NCBI RefSeq assembly: GCF_000255705.1 | Contig: NZ_JH636445.1 | Coordinates: forward strand, 384,558 to 448,557 | Source of the DNA: Zavarzinella formosa DSM 19928 | GTDB lineage: Bacteria; Planctomycetota; Planctomycetia; Gemmatales; Gemmataceae | Reading direction: 5' to 3' | Length of the DNA: 64,000 nucleotides | In this document: positions 58,583-64,000 of the stretch, in pieces | Position numbering within the stretch: the first letter of the stretch is position 1 | How the letters are laid out: each line of letters begins with the position of its first letter | Notes under the pieces: model-generated | Told to the model about the DNA's origin: nothing | Seen by the model: the letters and a program-made list of their open reading frames with translations, nothing else | The model's database searches: none | Made by a program: the position numbers and the translations under genes

Positions 58583-59230
58583 ATGCCGAAGTTTCGGGCC
58601 GTGTTGTTTGATTTCGACGGGACGCTCGCAGACAGTTACATGGCCATCACGGCCAGCGTGAACCACACCCTGACGCATTACGGCCGGCCGGCTCTCACGG
58701 AACCGCAGGTGCGGGGAATGGTCGGCCACGGCTTGCAACAACTCATGGAAGTCGTCCTGCCGGACATTGACCCCATCGAGGCGGCGGCCGTCTACCGCAG
58801 CCATCACCCGGAAGTGATGATTACTCACACCCGCGTGCTGCCGGGGGTGGCCGAGGGGCTGGCGAAACTCAGTGCCTTGGGCATCAAGATGGGGATTTGC
58901 AGCAACAAACCTTCCAAATTTACTCGGGAAATCGCCAAGGGAATTAGCCTGTCCCCGTATTTCACCATCGTTCTTGGCCCGGACGACGTGGTTTCTCCCA
59001 AACCGGACCCGGCGATGATCCACGCGGCTCTTCAAGCGTTGGAAACCCCCGTCGAGTCGGCCCTTTATGTCGGAGACATGGAAGTGGACGTGGAAACCGG
59101 TCGGCGCGCCAAGATCGAAACTTGGGTGATGCCCACCGGGTCCAACGATGTCGCCACCCTGCAAGCGGCCAACGCCCAAAAGATCCTGCCGAACTTTGAC
59201 GAAGTGATTGCACGGTTCCTGGAAACATGA
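58583..59230 (+). CDS. HAD-family hydrolase, phosphoglycolate phosphatase-like
   Basis: A 215-residue HAD phosphatase. Motif I is VLFDFDGTLADSY with the nucleophile Asp, motif II is MGICSNKPSKF, motif III is the Lys of SPKPDPAM, and motif IV is LYVGDMEVDVE. The cap domain is helical, as in Gph-type enzymes that hydrolyse 2-phosphoglycolate. The ATG at 58583 is preferred because GGGAGAAG is just upstream; an earlier frame start at 58562 lacks a site. Substrate assignment is by family only. Confidence 0.88.
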   Translation: MPKFRAVLFDFDGTLADSYMAITASVNHTLTHYGRPALTEPQVRGMVGHGLQQLMEVVLPDIDPIEAAAVYRSHHPEVMITHTRVLPGVAEGLAKLSALGIKMGICSNKPSKFTREIAKGISLSPYFTIVLGPDDVVSPKPDPAMIHAALQALETPVESALYVGDMEVDVETGRRAKIETWVMPTGSNDVATLQAANAQKILPNFDEVIARFLET

Positions 59231-59266
59231 TGAAATGGCCCTCGCTCAATATCACGCGAGGGGCGG

Positions 59267-61021
59267 ATGATGAATCGGTTGTTGGTCGGCTGGCTTTTGC
59301 TGGTGGGGTGTCCCGTCATGTCACATGCCTCCGAGGATGAAAAGTTCGCGGCCTTCTTCAAAACCTATCTCGAAGACCTAATGAAATCCTCCCCCGTGGA
59401 GGCCAGCCGCCTTGGCGATCATCGGTATGACGACCGCATCGAGGACCTTTCCCCCAAAGCCCGCCTTGCCAGTCTGGATAAGCAGAAAGCCATCTTGGCC
59501 AAACTGGCAAAGGATATCGACTACAAGGCACTTTCGCGGGATTCCCAAATCGACTTGGAGATCCTGCGAGATGTCCTGAAGCGAAACATCTGGCTGGAAG
59601 AAAACACCCGCCTCTTTGAGGAAGACCCGCGAACGTGGGGCGGTTATCTGACTGAAAGCGTTTACCTCATTCTCACGCAATCGACCGAGGAGAAGTCGAA
59701 ACGAGTCCGCTCAGCCGCCGCCCGGATCGAGGCGGTTCCCAAGGTGGTCGCGGATGCCAAGGCGGGAATCAAAAGCCCGCCGAAGGTGTTTGTGGAGACG
59801 GCCATCCGGCAAAATCGCGGCGCGATCAACTTTTACAAGAAGACGGTGTTTGAACTCACCGGCGAAACGCCGACCGTGAGCGTGATGGCCGAACCGGCGA
59901 AGAAGGCCGTCATCGCGTTGGAAGACTACCAAGTGTTTTTGGAAAAGACGGTTCTGCCGCGTTCCGTCGAAAATTGGCGAATTGGCCGGGCCAAATTCGA
60001 CCAGAAACTGGCGATGGAACTCGACGCGGGCGTGACCGCCGATGAGGTGTTGAAGGAAGCCCTTGCGGAAGCCGACCGGGTTCGCAATGAAATGTATGTG
60101 ATCTCACGCCAGCTCTGGACGAAGGAATTCCCCAAGAAACCCCTGCCGCCGGATGATGCCGAGGGGCGTCGGCGTTGCATTCAAGAAGTCCTCGCCTCGC
60201 TGGGCAAAGATCATGGTGAAGTGACCACGCTCGTTCCGGACGCAAAAACGACGGCCGACGAAATCAAGGTCTTCATGAAGGCCAACGACATCTTGCGATT
60301 ACCCGATCCGGATCGTTGCGCCATCGTGGAAATGCCGGAGTTTCAACGCGGCAATTCCACCGCTTACTTGAACCCGGCTCCGCCGCTCGATCCCAAGGCC
60401 GAGAGCCAGTATGCCGTCAGCCCGCCGCCGAAGGAGTGGGACGACCGCCGGGTGCAAAGCTACTTGCAAGAGTACAACCGGTCGATGATGAAACTTCTCA
60501 CCATCCACGAGGCTTACCCCGGCCATTATGTCCAACTCGAATACTCGAACCGGCATCCCTCGCTGGTGCGGCGGGTGTTCCAATCAGGAATCTTCGCCGA
60601 AGGCTGGGCTGTCTACACCGAGCAAATGATGCTCGACCAAGGTTTCGGCAACGGCGACCTTTCCCTGCGTTTACACCAATTGAAGTGGTACCTGCGAGCG
60701 GTGGTGAACGCGATTCTTGATCACAAGATGCACTGCGAAGAAATGATCGATGCGGATGCCTTGAAACTGCTCACCGAGGGGGCGTTTCAAACCGAGGGCG
60801 AAGCCATCGGCAAGATTCTGCGATCAAAACTCAGTTCTTGCCAACTCTCCACATACTTTGTGGGCCGCATGGCGTTCTATCGCCTGCGTCAAAGCATCTC
60901 TCGCGAAATGGGCAAAGACTTCGACTTGGGGCGTTACCACGAAGCCGTTTTGGATCATGGGACCATCCCGGTGAAGTACTTGCCGGAAGTGGTGCGGGCG
61001 CGGTTAAAGAAACCGCGTTGA
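59267..61021 (+). CDS. DUF885 family secreted protein (predicted metallopeptidase-like)
   Basis: A 584-residue protein with a signal peptide (LVGWLLLVGCPVMSHAS). It carries the DUF885 hallmark HEAYPGH (residues 414-420) followed by YVQLEYSNRHPSL, and GIFAEGWAVYTEQMMLDQGF, which together resemble an M-class zinc site. DUF885 enzymes remain poorly characterised. It lies 36 bp after the HAD phosphatase gene and 10 bp before the next small membrane-protein gene. Confidence 0.88.
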   Translation: MMNRLLVGWLLLVGCPVMSHASEDEKFAAFFKTYLEDLMKSSPVEASRLGDHRYDDRIEDLSPKARLASLDKQKAILAKLAKDIDYKALSRDSQIDLEILRDVLKRNIWLEENTRLFEEDPRTWGGYLTESVYLILTQSTEEKSKRVRSAAARIEAVPKVVADAKAGIKSPPKVFVETAIRQNRGAINFYKKTVFELTGETPTVSVMAEPAKKAVIALEDYQVFLEKTVLPRSVENWRIGRAKFDQKLAMELDAGVTADEVLKEALAEADRVRNEMYVISRQLWTKEFPKKPLPPDDAEGRRRCIQEVLASLGKDHGEVTTLVPDAKTTADEIKVFMKANDILRLPDPDRCAIVEMPEFQRGNSTAYLNPAPPLDPKAESQYAVSPPPKEWDDRRVQSYLQEYNRSMMKLLTIHEAYPGHYVQLEYSNRHPSLVRRVFQSGIFAEGWAVYTEQMMLDQGFGNGDLSLRLHQLKWYLRAVVNAILDHKMHCEEMIDADALKLLTEGAFQTEGEAIGKILRSKLSSCQLSTYFVGRMAFYRLRQSISREMGKDFDLGRYHEAVLDHGTIPVKYLPEVVRARLKKPR

Positions 61022-61031
61022 GGGCCGGTCC

Positions 61032-61283
61032 ATGAAATCGTTGATTCTCTGGACATTCATCGGCGGGATAACACTCTCGGTAATCAGCGCCATTTTTACG
61101 GAAAGTTTTGGCGCGCTGCCTTGCGGGTGTGGCTATGCCGCGCACTACGTGTGCTATCACCGTGATCCGAGCGGGGTCACCGGTGTGATTGTGGGTTCGC
61201 TGGTCACACTAATCGTATGGATGGTTCCCGGTCTGATTTTGCGGGCGTTGTACCTGATCCTAACGCCGCAAGAGAAGTATTGA
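61032..61283 (+). CDS. small membrane protein of unknown function
   Basis: An 83-residue protein with two hydrophobic helices (LILWTFIGGITLSVISAIF and GVIVGSLVTLIVWMVPGLILRALYLIL) around a Cys-containing loop (LPCGCGYAAHYVCYH). It begins 10 bp after the DUF885 gene stop. The loop has three Cys and two His in 14 residues, so metal binding is possible but unproven. The next gene is convergent serA. Confidence 0.6.
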   Translation: MKSLILWTFIGGITLSVISAIFTESFGALPCGCGYAAHYVCYHRDPSGVTGVIVGSLVTLIVWMVPGLILRALYLILTPQEKY

Positions 61284-61360
61284 TTTGGGCGAAGCCGACA
61301 AACGGCAATGTCCTCGTCATGAGTGACGTGTGAACATTGCCGGAGCAGACTGTCAATTTA

Positions 61361-62980
61361 TCATCCAAACCAAACCGGCATCTCTCCCGACGGCGGCAGT
61401 TTCACCACCTGCACGCTCTTGATCTTCGGATGGGTGGAAACCTGCTTCAACGCTTCTTCGGAAGGCTGGGAGTCCAGATTCAGCACGGCCACAGCCTCGC
61501 CGCCCGGCTTCAGACGGCCGAGGTTCATGCTGGCGATGTTGACGCCGTGGCGGCCGAACTCGGTTCCGAGGAAACCGATCAGGCCAGGCACGTCTTGGTG
61601 CGGGAAGACCATCAGGATGCCGTCCAGGTAGCTGTCGAGACGGTATTCACCGAGTTGCACCAACCGCAGGTAGCGGTCGCCGAAAAGGGTGCCACCGGCG
61701 ACAAACTTTCCTTGCTCGGTTTCCACTTCCGTGTGCAACAGGTTGGCGAAGTCACCACGATGTTCGCTGGTGCTCGTCACCACTTCAATGCCCCGTTCGC
61801 GGGCCAGCACCGGGGCGTTGACGATATTCACCGAGTTAATCAGGTGTCGTTCCAACAACCCGGCGGTGAATGCGGCCGCGAGTAGTTTCGTGTTGCGCTT
61901 GGCGAGGTCGCCCCGGAATTGCAGCGTGGCCTTGCGGATTGAACCGTGGGCGGTCTGGGCTTGGAACAATCCCAAGCGACGGGCGAGGTCCACGAAGGAC
62001 CGCATCTCGTCCATCTCAGCCCGGTTGACGGCCGCCATGTTGACGGCACATTGAATCACGCCTTTGGTCAGGAAATCCACCAACAAGTGGGCGGCTTCAA
62101 CAGCCACCGCTTCTTGGGCTTCGACCGTGGAGGCGCCAAGGTGCGGCGTCAGCACCACATTCGGCGCCTTCAAGAGCGGGTTGTCGACAGGCGTGGGTTC
62201 TTCTTCAAACACATCCAACCCGGCTCCGGCGATATGCTTGGAATGCAACGCCTCGGCGAGAGCCTTTTCGTTGACGACGCCGCCGCGGGCCACGTTCATC
62301 ACGCGGGCTCCCTTGGGCATCATGGCCAGTTCGCGGGCGCTGATGAAATCCTTCGTCTCGGCGGTGAAGGGAATGTGCAACGTCAGATAGTCGCACTTCG
62401 GCAGGAGTTCGTCTTTGGAAGCGAATGCTTTGATGCCGAATTCGGCCGCCTTCTCCGGGGTCATCAGCGGATCGTAACCGATCACCTTCATGTCGAGGCC
62501 GACCGCCCGGCGGGCGACTTCCCGGCCGATGCGACCCAACCCGATGACGCCGAGTGTCTTGCCCGCGACTTGGGTGCCGAGGAAGCTCTTGCGATCCCAT
62601 TTGCCGGCCTTCATGCTGGCGTCGGCGGCGGGGATGTGTCGGGAGACGGAGAGGAGCAGGGCGATGGTGTGTTCGGCGGCCGAGACGGTGTTGCCGCTCG
62701 GGGTGTTCATGACGATGACGCCCGTGCGGGTGGCCGTCACCACGTCGATATTGTCCACGCCGACGCCCGCCCGGACCACAGCGCGGAGTTTGCCGGGCTT
62801 TTCAAGTTCCTTCGAGGTCAGCCGCGTGCCGGATCGGAGAACCGCCCCGTCGCAACCCCGGATGGCTTCCTGAAGGGCTTCCCCCTTCAGTCCCGGCCGG
62901 TTGTCCAGCTCAATTCCGGCCTTGGTCAGAATCTCAAGCCCGGCGGCTTCCAACGGATCACAAATCAATACACGCGGCAT
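61361..62980 (-). CDS. serA: D-3-phosphoglycerate dehydrogenase SerA
   Basis: A 539-residue long-form SerA for serine synthesis. NAD-binding is seen in LGVIGLGRIGREVARRAVG, the catalytic Arg in NVARGGVVNEKAL and the His in LTPHLGASTVEAQ. After the catalytic part comes an intervening domain and a C-terminal ACT domain (DVPGLIGFLGTEFGRHGVNIASMNLGR) that usually senses serine. Length is normal for the type. It is divergent from the NRPS gene. Confidence 0.96.
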   Translation of the reverse strand: MPRVLICDPLEAAGLEILTKAGIELDNRPGLKGEALQEAIRGCDGAVLRSGTRLTSKELEKPGKLRAVVRAGVGVDNIDVVTATRTGVIVMNTPSGNTVSAAEHTIALLLSVSRHIPAADASMKAGKWDRKSFLGTQVAGKTLGVIGLGRIGREVARRAVGLDMKVIGYDPLMTPEKAAEFGIKAFASKDELLPKCDYLTLHIPFTAETKDFISARELAMMPKGARVMNVARGGVVNEKALAEALHSKHIAGAGLDVFEEEPTPVDNPLLKAPNVVLTPHLGASTVEAQEAVAVEAAHLLVDFLTKGVIQCAVNMAAVNRAEMDEMRSFVDLARRLGLFQAQTAHGSIRKATLQFRGDLAKRNTKLLAAAFTAGLLERHLINSVNIVNAPVLARERGIEVVTSTSEHRGDFANLLHTEVETEQGKFVAGGTLFGDRYLRLVQLGEYRLDSYLDGILMVFPHQDVPGLIGFLGTEFGRHGVNIASMNLGRLKPGGEAVAVLNLDSQPSEEALKQVSTHPKIKSVQVVKLPPSGEMPVWFG

Positions 62981-63411
62981 CGCTTCCTCGGCTGTCGTTT
63001 CGGGTGGTCAAAGATCATTCGCTCGCCAAGCGAGCATTGTATGCCGGAGGGAGTCTGCGGGGAATCGGTTCGGAAGAAGGTTGTGAAAACGGGAGCATTC
63101 TCGGTGCGGGGATTGAAAAGAATTTTGATCTGCCTGTCAATTTCTTTATGTGGCAGCTTAGGTGGATTCTGCCGGTTGTGCCAATGCGGATCGCCAATTC
63201 GATTCAGATGGTTATCCGTTTCTTACCCACTTTGCCAAAAACGATCTATATGATGGAAAGCGGTTTTGATCCGACCTTAAATTTGGGTTGCATCGGTTGT
63301 GCATTTTGGGGTATTTGAACTGAACGAATTGCGTGCACTGTTTGATCGCGGTACAACCAATACAGCTTCCATTGCGAACCACTCGCCGCCCCTACTCGCC
63401 GAGTAATTCAG
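62981..63411. other. 431-bp intergenic region between serA and the NRPS gene
   Basis: The DNA becomes AT-rich after about 63080. An open frame at about 63004-63318 (plus) exists but has poor coding character, so I do not call a gene. It must hold the divergent promoters. On the minus strand a serA promoter candidate is at 63112-63140. Confidence 0.5.
63112..63140 (-). promoter_or_regulatory. possible sigma-70-like promoter for serA
   Basis: On the minus strand TTGACA (63140-63135) and TTCAAT (63117-63112) are separated by 17 bp. The -35 is a perfect consensus; the -10 matches 4 of 6. It would give a leader of about 125 nt before the serA start. Confidence 0.35.
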
Positions 63412-64000
63412 ATGGTCCTTTTGGATGGTGAATCGCAATTATCCAGCGAGGAACCTGTGACGACTTTCGATGACAATGGCCCGTCGAAACCCTCCCTGTC
63501 GGTTTGCGACGACCAAACCTCGCTCACTGCGAAGGTCTGCGGAATTTGGGCTGACGCGCTTCAATTGGATTCCATCGGCCCGGACGAGGATTTCTTTGAG
63601 CTTGGCGGAGACTCCCTTTCCGCTGTCATCATTCTCACGCGAGTGAGCCGACAATTCCACGCGAAACTATCCGAAGGGGAATTGTTCACGGCACGCACTG
63701 TCAGGGGAATGTGCGCCTTGTTGGAAGCCGCTTTGGCGGACAACACAGAAAGCCAGTTGGCTCCCATCCAGACAGATGCCTCGCAAACCCGGTATCCGGC
63801 CAGCCGCGGACAACAGCGGCTTTGGTTCATGGATCAAACCTCCGGCCGGCCCGAAGTCTATAACGTCCCTTTTCTGCTTCGCTGGCAGGGGCCGCTTGAT
63901 GTCGAGGCTTTGCGGATTGCCCATGAACAGTTAGAAGCCCGTCACCATATTTTGCGCACCCATCTGGAACATGCGGACGGCCAGTTTTGGCAGGTCGTCG
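63412..64000 (+). CDS. nonribosomal peptide synthetase, N-terminal carrier and condensation domains (3' end outside window)
   Basis: The first 196 codons of an NRPS gene that runs off the window. After about 35 unconserved residues comes a peptidyl-carrier domain (about 36-110) with the phosphopantetheine Ser in FFELGGDSLSAV. A condensation domain follows from about residue 128: the C1-type motif is YPASRGQQRLWFMDQTSG, then YNVPFLLRWQGPLDVEALR and HHILRTHLEH. The first in-frame stop upstream is at 63343, and no other start codon lies between it and the ATG at 63412. The ribosome site is weak (GAG). Product unknown because the adenylation domain is not visible. Confidence 0.88.
   Translation, partial: MVLLDGESQLSSEEPVTTFDDNGPSKPSLSVCDDQTSLTAKVCGIWADALQLDSIGPDEDFFELGGDSLSAVIILTRVSRQFHAKLSEGELFTARTVRGMCALLEAALADNTESQLAPIQTDASQTRYPASRGQQRLWFMDQTSGRPEVYNVPFLLRWQGPLDVEALRIAHEQLEARHHILRTHLEHADGQFWQVV

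Noticed and set aside
63004-63318. Plus-strand open frame of 104 codons between serA and the NRPS gene
   Set aside because: It has no ribosome site, lies in promoter-bearing AT-rich DNA and the translation looks random.
1-64000. tRNA, rRNA, CRISPR array, insertion sequence or prophage
   Set aside because: None was recognised in the intergenic gaps or open frames. A computed tRNA or covariance-model search could still find a small RNA that I missed.

Overview
The window looks like chromosomal DNA of a planctomycete, most likely close to Gemmata or Gemmataceae (inference). The signs are a DUF1559-type prepilin-like protein, a Ser/Thr kinase with a planctomycete-style N-terminal domain, a Wzz/tyrosine-kinase fusion, a formaldehyde-activating-enzyme homologue, a hydroxysqualene-dehydroxylase-like oxidoreductase, high G+C coding DNA and several lineage-restricted secreted proteins. 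I saw no rRNA, tRNA, CRISPR array, transposase or phage gene. Most genes are housekeeping or envelope genes packed into operons, many with 4-nt ATGA stop/start overlaps.

Layout. 1-7024: the 3' end of clpB, a secreted protein, a two-component system whose sensor carries a Gly/Pro tract, a divergent Fae homologue, msrA and a secreted beta-propeller. 7025-7569: an AT-rich leader. 7570-17450: an eight-gene surface-polysaccharide operon (Wzz-BY-kinase, initiating sugar transferase, glycosyltransferase, double VanZ protein, ABC permease, ABC ATPase, O-antigen ligase/polymerase, acetyltransferase). 17489-26125 (minus): a PcRGLX/YetA-like protein, RtcB RNA ligase with archease, FabH, a secreted alpha/alpha-barrel-like protein, ribosomal protein L21 and an acyl-CoA-dehydrogenase-like protein. 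26392-30188 (plus): gamma-glutamyltransferase, an ATP-grasp ligase and a flavin monooxygenase.

30209-40321 (minus): the information-processing block ruvC-ruvA-ruvB, cysS, ispF, dnaB, rplI, ssb, rpsF, pth, rplY and lpxA; a roughly 150-bp imperfect palindrome lies between ruvC and ruvA. 40476-47267: a small CPVC protein, a Ser/Thr kinase, a prepilin-like protein and a 1092-residue membrane protein of unknown function. 47209-58182 (minus): VanZ, McsB kinase, two tandem McsA-like proteins, an HpnE-like oxidoreductase, an enolase-superfamily protein, a Liv-type ABC importer and dtd. 58271-61283 (plus): a small protein, a HAD phosphatase, a DUF885 protein and a small membrane protein. 61361-62980 is serA (minus). 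At the right edge a nonribosomal peptide synthetase gene starts (63412 onward) with a carrier domain followed by a condensation domain and runs off the window.

The most unusual items are the LivG-like ATPase with an inserted transmembrane hairpin of about 190 residues, the Fae homologue whose catalytic His/Asp positions appear replaced, the NRPS that opens with a carrier domain, the duplicated McsA partners beside McsB, an enolase-superfamily protein lacking expected active-site residues, and the palindromic element in the ruv operon. All family assignments come from reading motifs and remembered family alignments; no database search was run.
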